A DNA stretch of 64,000 nucleotides from positions 8,649,915 to 8,713,914 of the forward strand of contig OW121846.1 in NCBI GenBank assembly GCA_933228895.1, read 5' to 3'. The position numbers and the translations under genes are program-made. The notes under the pieces were generated by a model. It was not told the DNA's origin, did not search any database, and worked only from the letters and a program-made list of their open reading frames with translations. This document shows positions 23,701 through 34,025 of this stretch, piece by piece. The DNA comes from Platycnemis pennipes. Taxonomy: Eukaryota; Arthropoda; Insecta; Odonata; Platycnemididae. How positions within the stretch are numbered: the first letter of the stretch is position 1; each line of letters begins with the position of its first letter.

Positions 23701-25151
23701 TGATAAGCCGGGACAGAAAAGTACCATTCTCTTGCGAAAGTATCTGGGGAGTAGTGTTCTTCGCCTGAGGGTAGGTATTATCAAAGCAATTAAATACAGG
23801 AAGAATCAACCAGGATCCTTTTAGTCTAGAATAGAATCTTTGAAATTGGACATTGAAAATAGTATCAATCATGTTTTTGGAGAACATTCCGGTTGTGCCA
23901 CTTACTTCTGTGCAGGAACGAATGAGGACGGAAAGCCAAACCTCTATCCTGACCTACGAGAAAGTGCAATATTCCAAAAACTAATGGTAATCGTAAAGCA
24001 TCCGAGTTGCAACAGTATAGTAACAGTAAGTTTACTTTACGATGTCGACAACAACCCCGTTGAAGGGTTTAACTCCATTGTGGTGAAAATAATCGGAGGA
24101 AAACGGGTGAACTTTGCTCTTCGAAGATCCTACCAAGGGAGATGTGCTGGAGCCGCCATTCGTCACAACACCAGGAATCTGGCGTACAAAACAAGCAAAA
24201 AAATGTTTTTCTCAAGTCCGGGTTTATTTTGCAAAAAAATGGAACTAAGGAGGTTAAAAAAACTGCAGTTTTCGAAGAGAAGGCAAGGCAAGCCAAGATG
24301 CCGAAAATCATTGTTTAAGGATGGGTTTGGAGGTGACAGTGCTTACGGACCGAACGCACAAAGGCCAGATATGTCAGCAAATGAGTATCTTCAAGCTGAG
24401 AGGGATATTTTGGCTAGCTTACCCGTATTGGAGAAAGATAGGAGAAGGATTGAAAGGGCCACAATTATGCAGGGGGAGAGTGGGGAATGGAGAGAAATGA
24501 GAAGGAAATTGCTGACAGCATCTTATTTCGGAAAAATTTGTAACATGCTTGCGCACAGTAGCTGCAAAAATGTAGTAAAACAAATTATTTACGGCTCTAT
24601 CGACAATGAAGCATGTGCCTATGGAAGGGAAAAGGAAATCGACGCCAAAGCAGAAATTAGAGAAAGGTTTGGCTGGAAAATTGAAGACTGTGGGCTCTTC
24701 ATCGACAGAGAGCATCCATATTTTGCCGCAACCCCAGATGGCTTGATTGGAGAAGATGGTCTGCTGGAGATCAAATGCCCATTTTCGGCAAGAAATTTAA
24801 CTCCATATGAAGTAATTGAATCAAAAAAAGTTATGTTTTGGCTAATGGATAAAAGCAAAAAAGTGATTGGCATTAAAAAAACGACATGTATTCCATTACC
24901 AAATCCAAGGACAGCTCCATATAACTCAAAGAAAATATTAATATCTTGTTTTGTGGACACCTAACAGGATAAAATGTGAAACGGTGCACAGAGACGATAA
25001 TTTCTGGCAGAAGGAAATGTTTCCTAAATTAGAAAAATTTTATAAAAGTTGCCTGCTGCCAGAGATAATTGATCCTCGACGCAGCAGGTCAATGGAAATA
25101 CGGGATCCTGAATATATAATACAGGCTCAAAGAGAATTAAAAAATAAGTAA
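20719..25151 (+). pseudogene. Mutator-like transposase fused to YqaJ-type exonuclease
   Basis: A four-exon model fits in phase: 20719-20852, 21094-21223, 22596-23250 and 23335-25151, all with GT-AG borders. Exons 1-2 encode a basic, unremarkable N-terminus. Exon 3 has LLTGRRIVNINHVLASIK, a cysteine pair (FKCRMCNI) and TGTVSSGGGYSQMEEI, typical of the arthropod Mutator-like transposase domain. Exon 4 continues with IIGYYTKKLIFLGVKNRYC, LIADGDSNVYKSI and IGGKRVNFALRRSY. From about 24460 to 24790 it reads LLTASYFGKIC, YGREKEIDAKAE, AATPDGLIGEDG and LEIKCP. This is the acid pattern (E, D, E-x-K) of YqaJ/lambda-exonuclease nucleases. It is broken by an extra A near 23050, frameshifts near 23460 and 24940, and a stop at 23822-23824. 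Confidence 0.8.
22186..22410 (+). pseudogene. LINE fragment, linker before RT
   Basis: WIESCCENINDNMMRGKSRTA, then SIIKRHLGEKKPRCQNIRDR and NGKLL are readable, followed by a frameshift. The 'I-R-D-x-N-G-x-L-L' block just before a short acidic or aromatic helix is characteristic of the segment preceding the RT domain in LINEs. It lies in an intron of the MULE-like gene. Confidence 0.55.
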
Positions 25152-26310
25152 GAAACTCGTAGCCAAAAGAAAAAACCTATGAAAATCCTTTCAATAATTA
25201 AGAATACTGAATAAACTTCTTTCCATTAAATGATACTCCATGTTGATTTTATTTGTTATACAACCTTTCCGAAAACCAACCTCAGCCAACTCTCTCAAAA
25301 GGGTAATAATATACCACTACGCTATACTGTGGTGAGAATTCGGAAAAAATGTGGACAAAAGTCATATTGTTGACTTACCTTTCGTCGAGATGTTAAATTG
25401 GGGTTTTTCGTGGACATTACTAAGCTTAAAAATTTGATTCAGAGTACTTAATGAAAATATACGTTCAGTAAAGTCAATGAAAAATTTAATCCCTTTAAAA
25501 CACTAAGAAAATTGGAACAATAACGGTGACCAGCATAATAACGGACGTTGAGCGATTGGATAATCTAGGTTGTATTCTTTCTGTGACTGCTTCTCCCCGT
25601 TTTAAGAGAAATAATATGCCTCAAATGTCTCCCTGTCAAAGAGTTGGACAGCTTGAAAGCGAGGACCAGGCCGCTCTTCCCAGAGTATCCCATTGTTCTT
25701 ATGGAAGCAAGGCGAGGGTCTACGCGGTCTACACTGTCTTGCCTCGGCCTCTTTTAACCCCCCCCCTGAATGATGGGTGGCGAGACAGGGCCCAAGGGGC
25801 CTCTCTCCAAGCACCCCCTCCTATGCCGGACTTTGGTCATTCGCCAGCGTTGCAACGCACTCCTAGGCCAGTGACCTTCAAGCGAAACAGCAGATTCCTA
25901 ATAATTGCCATTGTGGCCAGCAGGGGTTCCACTGGAGATTCCCACCAACGACAACTGGCGGATTTTGGGGGGCACTATGCGTTCGGGCACGAGGAAAGAA
26001 GGGCCTTAATATATTTTCATCTTTGATTTTAAAATGCAACTTTTCTTCCAAATCTGGAGTACTTGCAAAAGTAGTTTTTGAATTTTATGTAAGAGTTTCT
26101 GAACTCAACTGGAAAGTGTACGACACCCACTGCAATTACTTCTAAAAAATATAATTCAAAAGCATTCAATATACCTACCATAATTAGTATTAAAATAAGG
26201 TTAACTTTCAGTTTGCGAGTCATGATATCAAATAGTTTATCAAGTATATGGTGCTATTTTCAATTATTAGAAACACAACTAATTTTCATTGTGCAACCAT
26301 TATGCTTGTA
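25152..26310. other. Region between MULE-like and hAT elements
   Basis: AATAAA at 25211-25216 could serve the MULE-like transcript. An open plus-strand frame at 25526-26026 is proline/arginine-rich, lies in a GC-rich patch and resembles no family; I treat it as chance. Confidence 0.35.
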
Positions 26311-26314
26311 AAAC

Positions 26315-28616
26315 ATGGAGGGGAGGAAAATCCCATACAAATTCTCCTCCATGGGCTCATCTAAAGAAAAAAACATGCTAATTTTTGGAAAATTGAGAAA
26401 TATTCCTCTTCCACATCCACAGACGATGCAAGAAGAATTAGACGTGGAAATTGATGATGTAGATGATAGTGAAAATGCTAGTTCATGCAATTCAATTTCA
26501 CCATCCCACTCAAGTTCCCACATGCAATTAAAACCTTCTACAAAAAGAAAATCAATTATTCCCAGTGCTCAACCTACTCTGAAGTTTTATTGATAAAACT
26601 CAGAGTGATAATGAGGTCAGTTATTACAAGATTAATTGGAGAAATGATGTCTTGACAATCAACCTATATCAGTAGTGGAAAATAAAGTAAACTGATCTGT
26701 CACTTAGAATCAAGATATCATATTCTGCCAAGGAAATATTTTGTTATCCCAGATCTGTATGAGGAAACAAAGAAAAAACAGAAAACTTTATGTCTGAAGC
26801 TAAATACATTGCTCTTACAACAGACATGTGGACACCAACAGCCACCAATGACTAAATGAGTTTGACAGCTCATTTTTTAAATTCAAATCATTCTTATTGT
26901 CATGTATGCTTATAATGCATGCCATTTCTTGAGCTTCCGCACTCTGGAGTGAATATTCTCAACTTCATCACACAAACTGTTCAAGATTGGGGTTTGACTA
27001 ACAAAATTGTATGCACTGTCAGAGATAATGGGAGGAACATTGCTTCCGCACTAGAAAGGAATCCATTTGATCACATTTCCAGCTTAGTTCACACTCTTCA
27101 ACTAGTGATTAAAGATGGCATCCTCAGTAAACTGATGGTGAAAGATCTTGCAGCAAAATATCGCAGCGTTGTGGGTCACTTCAAGCATTCCACTAAAGCA
27201 GGGCTGCCCAGCATACATGCGTCGTGCAGCGCACGGTACAAACCATGACAGAATTTCGTGCGTGCGAAGGGAGGGCCCACTCTGTCCCTTTCTCCCTCTT
27301 GGTCATAAAAAATAAACAAGCTATCGAATAAAAAACCTATACGTCTAGTCGACCTGACAATTTATTAATCAACATTAAACAAAAACATTACATGGGGACA
27401 TTTGAAAACAAAACAAATAGTTTTATATATTTCTAACTGTATAAGCAGCAAGGAAACAGAGACATGAAAGAAGTAATCATTAGCTAGAATTAGATGCATT
27501 CTCACCTTGTATCCCATGCAATAAATATCAAAAGTCGTCAGCCACAATCGCAGCTTCGACAAGTGCCTACCACGATAGCAGCGCCTGCTCGCTAGAAAAT
27601 ATTTGGCGATGGATTATGAACGAAATGATCTGCAAAATGATCCGACTCCGTTGCCGTGAGCTGGGGTGGCAGTCACACCATCAAGGACGGTTTGTACTAC
27701 CAACTATGACATTTCTTCCATATATGGGTATAGTTGTGACATCGAAATCTGAAATTTGACTTTACAGAATCGGGCCCAAACTGACCCGAATAGAGCCGAG
27801 CCATGTTTAACCGATGCACGGCACAGTGCACCTGTGCGTGCAGTTTTGTACATGTGCATTTTCCAGCATTTGGGCAGCCCTGCACTAAAGCAACAAAACA
27901 ACTTAAATTGGCCCAAGTACAGGTGAATATTAAAGAGCACATGCTCATCCAGGCTGAACCCACAGAGTGTGGAACTCACTTTTGCAAAGATGAGGCATCT
28001 TCTGGAGCAGCAGTAAGCAATAGCATTAGCTGCCTCTAACCAGAGTTTTGAAATAGACATAAGTTCACCACAATGGGGCTATCGAGCAATTGATTGATGT
28101 TCTGGATGTTTATGAAAGAGCAACATTGCTATTGGAAGTAAAGTGACAGTTTCTGAAGTCATCCCTTTTGTAAATAGCATCATTAGTTTTCTTGAAACTA
28201 CTGAGTTTCCACACAGTCATCTGCAAGGCTTTGCCAATGATTTGCTGTTTTCCATCAAAAGTCAGTATGAATTTTTGGAAAAAGAACAATTATACACATT
28301 TGCCACAATTCTTGATCCACGATTCAAAATCAGTGTTTTCCAAGATTCAAATAATGTTGAAGTGATGAAAAATCAGTTGGCTTTGGAGGTGACAGGTCTA
28401 TCTGAACAATGTTACCCAAAACAAAGAGATGGCTCAAGAAAAGTCCGACTGAAAAAAACTTATGTAAAGTATGAACACACAATGTGGGGACTTTATTCCA
28501 AATTAATGCTAACAGCACCAGGTTCTAGCAGAAAGAGCCAGGAAACACCTGAGGAAGAAATTCGAAGATACCTAGCAGAAGTAGGGATGAGCGAGTACTC
28601 AAAAATTCGAGTCAAG
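26315..28616 (+). pseudogene. hAT transposase (BED-type), interrupted
   Basis: Plus-strand pieces follow the order of hAT transposases: an acidic/serine N-terminal part ending PSAQPTLKFY, then FVIPDLYEETKKKQK, YIALTTDMWTPTATND, NKIVCTVRDNGRNIASALE, SSLVHTLQLVIKDGILSKL and KHSTKA. An insertion at 27199-27882 follows, then TKQLKLAQVQVNI. Lower down are SEVIPFVNSIISFLE and YTFATILDPRFKISVFQ (28143-28580). TTDMW and the LDPRFK block are hallmarks of the hAT catalytic fold. The C-terminal dimerisation region is missing because another insertion (starting TAGGGATGAGCGAGTACTC) begins at about 28581. Several stops and frameshifts are present. Confidence 0.85.
27199..27882. mobile_element. hAT MITE inserted in the hAT gene
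   Basis: The inverted ends are CAGGGCTGCCCA (27199) and TGGGCAGCCCTG (to 27882). A perfect 8-bp duplication, CACTAAAG, lies at 27191-27198 and 27883-27890. The 8-bp duplication and CAGGG-type end fit the hAT superfamily. At 684 bp with no long coding frame, it is non-autonomous. Removing it rejoins the hAT reading frame at KHSTKA/TKQLK. Confidence 0.88.
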
Positions 28617-29129
28617 TAGTTGGTACTTGACTCGAGTACTTCGAGTATTTTTACGAAAGTTGAGTTGAGTCGAGTAGTTTTTGTCGACGGAGCCGCCAAG
28701 GCCAATAGGTTCAGAAATCTGCCGACAGGAAGGGCTATCATTAAAATCGTGTAAACCTCTGGTTAGACGATAGATTAACATGTACGAACATGTACGTTCA
28801 TTTACATTTGCGTGAATGGTTTCATGTACATTGGCATGAACGGATTCATGTACGTTTGCGTGAATGGATTCATGTACGTTTGCGTGAATGAATGGATGAA
28901 TCGGTGGTTACACATGCATGAAACCGCATATGTACAGTATTCCTCCGAATATAGCTGGCCCCCACTTTTTGGCCGAAATCTTCGCGGAAAAAGTCTGGGG
29001 AAGGGGGGAGGGGGCTATATTCGAGCTCAATGCACCTAATGTCCGTTGTAAAATTCCATCCTAGTTTGAAGGTCGATATCTCAAAAATGGGTAGTTCAAT
29101 TTTAAAATAAATGTGTATCGAACTAAATC
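28581..29129. other. Unclassified insertion with tandem repeat
   Basis: This begins TAGGGATGAGCGAGTACTC inside the hAT gene and contains short inverted blocks (GAGTACTC, ACTCGAGT). At about 28795-28900 a unit of 24-31 bp (GGATTCATGTACGTTTGCG) is repeated about four times. The right border was not found. Similar TAGGG(A/T)TGAGCCGATA starts occur at 57113 and 60404. Confidence 0.45.
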
Positions 29130-29176
29130 TTGGAGAAGAGAAAAAATAACGATGCAATTCCACAAAACTTTATTTT

Positions 29177-29217
29177 GACACGACCATGGTTTCGCTGCGG
29201 CGCAGCATCATCAGGTG
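29177..29217 (-). ncRNA. Hammerhead ribozyme-like motif at Penelope 3' end
   Basis: On the minus strand CTGATGA (29214-29208) is followed by an extra T. A perfect 5-bp stem with a 3-base loop follows (GCTGC/GCAGC, 29206-29194), then GAAA (29193-29190). The tiny stem ACC-AT-GGT comes next, and C at 29182 sits in the cleavage position. Stem I pairs only CAC with GTG next to the core. Penelope elements are known to carry minimal type I hammerheads in their terminal repeats. The extra base and weak stem I leave activity uncertain. Confidence 0.6.
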
Positions 29218-29504
29218 AGTATACAAACACTGCATCAGCCTTATGTATGGTGAAAGTCGGAGGTGGGGGGGGGGGGAACGGGGTCGGAGTGCGGGGAAAA
29301 GAGAGGATGTGACCACGGATTGGCCAGTCGGGTGAGCGTGGTGATGCATTAGGGTGTTTTCAGGGGTGGCGGAGGTCAGGTCTGGTGGAAGTGGGGGTGA
29401 GGGAGGAATGGAGTCGCAGAGAGGGTGGGAAAGGGAAAGTGACCGAGGATTGACAGGTCGGGTGAGGGTGGTGATATAAGTTAGTGTGTTTGCTCTTGGG
29501 GTGG

Positions 29505-31979
29505 TTAGGGTTTCGTCTGGGGAGTGACCGAGGCGGAACCGTTGGAACTCAGGGGGAAGGGGAGGTTTAAAAGAGGGGAGCGGGAAAGATATAACAATTC
29601 ATTTAAAACCTCGCAAGATTTGGAATTTAAACAGATTGAAATTTCTATTTCTTCGAGACCATCCAACTTGAGACCCTTGTTTTCGACGTGTAAAATGTGT
29701 GGTGCAAAATCACTGCTATGTTTGTGTTGTAATAAATGTGTGGCGAATTGGGAAGTGTGTTTGTGGTTACGGAAGCAAGCTTTGTGTTCTGTTATCCTCT
29801 TGCCAAAGGTCCTCCCTGTCTGTCCAATGTATGATGCCCCGCAGTCATCACAGACGAGTTTATAAACTCCGCTCTCTTTCATAATATCAAATTTATCCTT
29901 TGTTGACCCAAGTATGTCTCTTAAGGTAACACTGTAGAAAGCGGCTCTGATATCTTTTTTGGGGAGAAGCTTCTGGACTTTGAGGGATAGTTTGCCAAGA
30001 AATGGTATCCGTCTCCACCTTTGTATGTCGTTGTCACAGTGTGTGTTGTATAGGGACCTAACAGCCAATTGTGTTTGTTTTCGTCTGTAGAGTGTGTCGA
30101 TTAATCTTGTGGGATAACCATTGTTGAATGCAATCTGTTTTATTGTCGCGAGTTCTCTTTGTTTATTTGTGTGTGACATGGGAATGTGGCATAGTCTGTA
30201 CAGCATGGAGTGGAAGGCTGCTAGTTTGTGTGTTATGTGGTGATTTGAGTGAGAATGTATAACATGGTCAGTGTGGCATGGTTTCCTAAAAATGGAGAAA
30301 TCAAACTTGTTATTTATAATTTTTAGCGATAGGTCAAGGAAATTAAGCATTCCGTCCTTTTCCACTTCACACGTGAACTTTATGTTACTATCCTGTGAAT
30401 TTAACAATGTTATGAACTTATCCAATTGTCTCATTGTCCCTGTCCATACACAAAACACATCATCCACGTATCTCGACCAATGAAGGACCTTTTCTGTGAG
30501 GGGGTGTCTCTTGGAGAACAAACACTTTTCCAGGTTGTCCATGTAGATGTCGGCAAGAAGCGGGGAAACAGGTGAGCCCATGGCTAGGCCATCTGTCTGC
30601 TGATAGTAAGTGCCGTTGAATAAAAAGCTGCTCTGATTTACACATGTTTCTAACAAGTGACACAGTTCACTGATAACAGGTGCTGGTGCCTTAGCTTTCG
30701 CGAGGGTGATTTCCGCTAGGTTGAGAGCTTCGGATCTTGGTACGCTCGGAAAAAGGTTGGTCACATCAAAAGAAACCATGCGGCAATTGGAGGGTAAAAC
30801 TTTGTGGGATAACATCTGTGCGAATTCGTACGAATTTTTTATTCCAAACTTGGGGGTGAACTTAGAGTAACTCCTAAATAGAGAATTTACTTTGTGGGAT
30901 AGTAGGTGGTTGGGAGCAGAGACACACGACACTACCGGCCTAATAGGAATCTTATCTTTGTGGATTTTCGGCAGGCCAAAAAATCTCGGAACCTTGGGAT
31001 TCATCTGTATAAGTTTGGCGGATTTAGAGGGATGTAATAGCACTTCACATCGGGCAAGGGCACTTTTGCACTCGGTTTGGTATTTCGGTGTTGGGTCGCT
31101 TCTTAAGGCCACTATGTTGTTGGAGTTGATGAAATCTAAGCACTTATCAATGTACACTCCTCTCTCCATGACCACAACCGCGTTGCCTTTATCGCTTTTG
31201 GACACTATGAGGTTATTTAGTGTGAGAGATCTCTTCAAGGACGACACCGTCTTATATTCTGCGTGTTGGCTGGTAACTGCTTTATTTTCAGTGCTGCTGA
31301 TGTATTCTCGTATTTCGGAAGAGATGAGTTCCTTGGCTCCCGAAGAATCCTTCCGAAGCGCTATGTTGCAGTCCACCGCGAGATTTTTTAACTGTTTAGT
31401 TGAAAGGGGCATATCGGGAGCGTATTTTAGTCCTTTTTGTAGTAGATTCCACTCATCGGGTTTAAAATTATGTTGGGATAGATTGACTACCCTGTCGTTA
31501 AATGTGTGCTCAATTGGTGGTCCCTCCGAGTCGAGAGTTTGGGTTTTGGATAAATTGTCAAGTTTCTTGCACATTGCGGTTCTTTTCTTGAAGGCAATTT
31601 CACTTGCTCTTTGTCGAACACTGTCGTCTAATGATATCCATTCCGCCCAATGAAGGGAATTTGTTAGTAGCATGAACAATAAATACAGGTAGTGAGAGAT
31701 GGATTGTCTTTTCACATACCATTCGTGGAGCTCTCGTTTAATCCACGTACGTTTCGCGCGTTCCACAGCAAATTTCCCGGCTGATGACTTATTCTTACTC
31801 CAGATGCTGACGTATCTGGGGATAACTCCACGGGATAGGCATTTACTGTTGAAGAAGATGTTCAGCGAGGCGATACGATGCTTGATGAAGAGTTTCCGAT
31901 ACAGGCTGGCCCGTTCTGCGTTGCTGGCGCACTTAATAAAAGAAACTGTTTCCGGGGTAACTTGGTGGAATTTTTCCAT
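29505..31979 (-). CDS. Penelope-like reverse transcriptase with GIY-YIG endonuclease
   Basis: The 824-residue frame has no stop or frameshift. Residues about 257-550 form the reverse transcriptase: LIVSKSDKGNAVVVM, FGLPKIHK (~333-341), SFDVTNLFPSVP (Asp ~405), DGLAMGSPVSPLLADIYM (~463-480) and the catalytic RYVDDVF (~503-509). Residues ~704-734 carry the GIY-YIG nuclease: GVYKLVCDDCGASYIGQTG, then R and the E of ITEHKA, with the C-x2-C insert typical of Penelope elements. It would copy RNA into a nicked chromosomal target. The ATG lies within sequence that also reads as Tigger (APLW), so the natural N-terminus may be missing and the first residues may be borrowed. It is the only transposon protein in the window that looks intact. 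Confidence 0.93.
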   Translation of the reverse strand: MEKFHQVTPETVSFIKCASNAERASLYRKLFIKHRIASLNIFFNSKCLSRGVIPRYVSIWSKNKSSAGKFAVERAKRTWIKRELHEWYVKRQSISHYLYLLFMLLTNSLHWAEWISLDDSVRQRASEIAFKKRTAMCKKLDNLSKTQTLDSEGPPIEHTFNDRVVNLSQHNFKPDEWNLLQKGLKYAPDMPLSTKQLKNLAVDCNIALRKDSSGAKELISSEIREYISSTENKAVTSQHAEYKTVSSLKRSLTLNNLIVSKSDKGNAVVVMERGVYIDKCLDFINSNNIVALRSDPTPKYQTECKSALARCEVLLHPSKSAKLIQMNPKVPRFFGLPKIHKDKIPIRPVVSCVSAPNHLLSHKVNSLFRSYSKFTPKFGIKNSYEFAQMLSHKVLPSNCRMVSFDVTNLFPSVPRSEALNLAEITLAKAKAPAPVISELCHLLETCVNQSSFLFNGTYYQQTDGLAMGSPVSPLLADIYMDNLEKCLFSKRHPLTEKVLHWSRYVDDVFCVWTGTMRQLDKFITLLNSQDSNIKFTCEVEKDGMLNFLDLSLKIINNKFDFSIFRKPCHTDHVIHSHSNHHITHKLAAFHSMLYRLCHIPMSHTNKQRELATIKQIAFNNGYPTRLIDTLYRRKQTQLAVRSLYNTHCDNDIQRWRRIPFLGKLSLKVQKLLPKKDIRAAFYSVTLRDILGSTKDKFDIMKESGVYKLVCDDCGASYIGQTGRTFGKRITEHKACFRNHKHTSQFATHLLQHKHSSDFAPHILHVENKGLKLDGLEEIEISICLNSKSCEVLNELLYLSRSPLLNLPFPLSSNGSASVTPQTKP

Positions 31980-31984
31980 AATGG

Positions 31985-32485
31985 AGCAACGGCATCAAGC
32001 TTTTTCACAACTTGCACTTTTTCTGCGATGCCTAACGTTTTGTTCTGTTGCTGCAACTGTATGGATGAGACATGTTTTGCGGGAAATATAAGAATATAAC
32101 CAATAATTTTATCATATTACGTCTAGTGGTCAATCAAAAATGCACGCACCATTGAAAGTGGCCGATCTGTAAATAAGTCTTATTCTGTCTGGGCGATGTC
32201 GTCAAATTTATATGTTTACTTTAAGTTCCAGAATAATTCCAGAGTACACAAAGTACCAGAAATTAATATGTTTAAATTATTCTGATTCTCGAAATGGGAA
32301 CATTAACGTTAAGAATGGTATCTCGGTATTAATATAAGAATAATATCTTGGCAGGTTATGAAGCAATGTTCCGGTTAAAAATGTTTCGGCATTTTCCACT
32401 AAGTACTAGATAGTTGGTCATGGCAAAATTGCCGGATTATAGGTGCTCCCGGATTAGGGGTTCCCGGATTAAGGGTGCTCAACTG
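31985..32485 (-). mobile_element. Tigger/pogo 5' fragment
   Basis: The minus strand starts at TA (32486-32487) with CAGTTGAGCACCCTTAATCC, followed by repeats of the CCGGGA/TAATCCGG motif. It runs to QQQNKTLGIAEKVQVVKKLD (about 32050-31995), the first helix-turn-helix of a CENP-B/Tigger transposase. The Penelope element then cuts it off. The rest of this Tigger copy was not found on the other side. Confidence 0.7.
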
Positions 32486-32487
32486 TA

Positions 32488-33330
32488 TTTTTAGTTGGTT
32501 ATATTAATTAATTTTTCGACCAAGGCAGATAAAAACGCCAGATATTTTTCAAGTTCCAGGAAGCAAGTTTAAATTTGACGCCCACTTGAAGATACACAAG
32601 ACAAGCCACTTCTCCATTCTTTATGCTCGGGGCATACACGAGCACGAACAACATTTTATCGAGCTTAACCTGCACATAGCCGATGGCATCATCGTCGTGT
32701 TCCTCACGAACGACCCTAACACCAAAACATTCATCATCGCCATATTATGAATATTACAAAATTCAAATGTCAACATTCATTTTCAAACATTGACATGCTT
32801 TTACCTCGCCATCTTAACTCTTTGGATTTCCGTTTGAATCATGTTTTCTTCGAAGATTGAACGAAGTTACATTTAAACACGGTGTTGATACGTATGAAAA
32901 CATTGCTAATGTTGAGATTTTCAGAAGATTTCTTGCCTCAGCTTTGACAAAATCAGACTCCATACCTTCTAAAGAAATCATATATGTTCGCAGCCTTCCT
33001 TAACCACACCAAAGATACCTAAATCCGACAACAAATGTTGAAAACAACGTCCACAGGTACAGTACGTTCCGCCGTTTTCCTCTCCATCGCAGGAGCTGAC
33101 GTCACTTTCAGCTGGCCAATCACAATACGTTTTAGAGTGGGCGTGTTTTCTGGGCATTTCTTTTGCTTATTTCTCGAAAAATACATTAAATAAATGCATA
33201 GTTTTCATCGCTAAGGTGTTTTAGTATAATTAACAATTTTTTAAGTAGCATTTCAAGGAGATATAAAAAATTGTCCAGAGGTCTATTATTATTTTTTAAA
33301 GTAATTTATTGAACAGATTTTCGCAAACAC
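32488..33330. other. Non-coding stretch
   Basis: No gene or transposon end recognised. A short GC-richer block with TGACGTCA lies at about 33085-33150. Confidence 0.35.
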
Positions 33331-34025
33331 TTAAAATTCTTCAAAGTACTGTCCTTGGGCCTCTACACATTTTTTCCAGTGACCCCGCCATGACCGGTAC
33401 GCACCCTGGAAGGCATCTTCGGAGACCTCTCGCAAGGTCTTCGTCACGGCTAATTAGATTTCTTCTATGGACGAAAAAAGGGTTCCTTTCAGGGCTGCTT
33501 TAATCCAAGGGAACAAAAAGAAGTCTGCTGGGGCGACGTCAGGACTGTAGTGGGGGGTGGAGCAGCATTGGCACCTGGTGTTTGGCCAGGAACTCGCGGA
33601 CTCGAAGTGCATTGTGGCAAGGCGCGTTGTCGTGACGGAGTTGCCAGGTAGTGGAGATGTCTTTTCTCGTCCTGACGACCCTTTTTCGGAGCCTTCCGAA
33701 CAAATCCATGTAGTGGGCAGCGTTAAATGTCTGTCCTTGAAGAACAAACTCCTTATGTAACACTCCTTTGCTGTCGAAAAAGACAATAAGCATTTTTTTC
33801 ACTTTTGATTTGCTCATTCTTGCCTTTTTGTGCTTGGGAGACTGGTTGGTGTGCCACTCAGAGTTGGTGTGCCACTTTAACCACCTCAAAACTTTTGAGT
33901 AGGACAGAGTAGAGTCTTAAGGGTCCCCGTTAAGTCTCACAAATCATTTTCTTAGTTTCCTCAAGAGATTTTTTCAGGTTAGCACAAAACTTAATCGCGT
34001 AACGTTGCTCGATCGTCGATTCCAT
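33331..34025 (-). pseudogene. mariner transposase, HTH fused to catalytic half by deletion
   Basis: ATG at 34025 begins MESTIEQRYAIKFCANLKKS, the mariner N-terminal helix-turn-helix. After a shift the sequence reads STLSYSKVLRWLKW and jumps directly to QSPKHKKARMSKSKVKKMLI, VFFDSKGVLHKEFV, LRHDNAPCHNALRVREFLA and, in another frame, HYSPDVAPADFFLFPWIK. The second and third catalytic acids (HDN and the D of PADFFLF) are present. The segment with the first (usually TGDESW) is deleted. The C-terminus ends WKKCVEAQGQYFEEF at the stop near 33331. Confidence 0.85.

Larger units (their letters stand above)
29130..31985 (-). mobile_element. Penelope-like retroelement with intact frame
   Basis: This contains an uninterrupted RT/GIY-YIG gene (29505-31979), a G-rich 3' tail with an imperfect ~140-bp duplication (about 29315-29505), and a hammerhead-like end (29177-29217). 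The 5' side abuts a Tigger helix-turn-helix sequence at about 31985, so the element was truncated on insertion or its 5' terminal repeat is gone. Borders are approximate. Confidence 0.85.

Noticed and set aside
25526..26026. 166-codon plus-strand open frame
   Set aside because: Lies in a GC-rich patch, rich in P, R and Q, with no recognisable motif, splice context or homologue.
30892..31653. Long plus-strand open frame
   Set aside because: It is antisense to the conserved Penelope reverse transcriptase and has no family features of its own.
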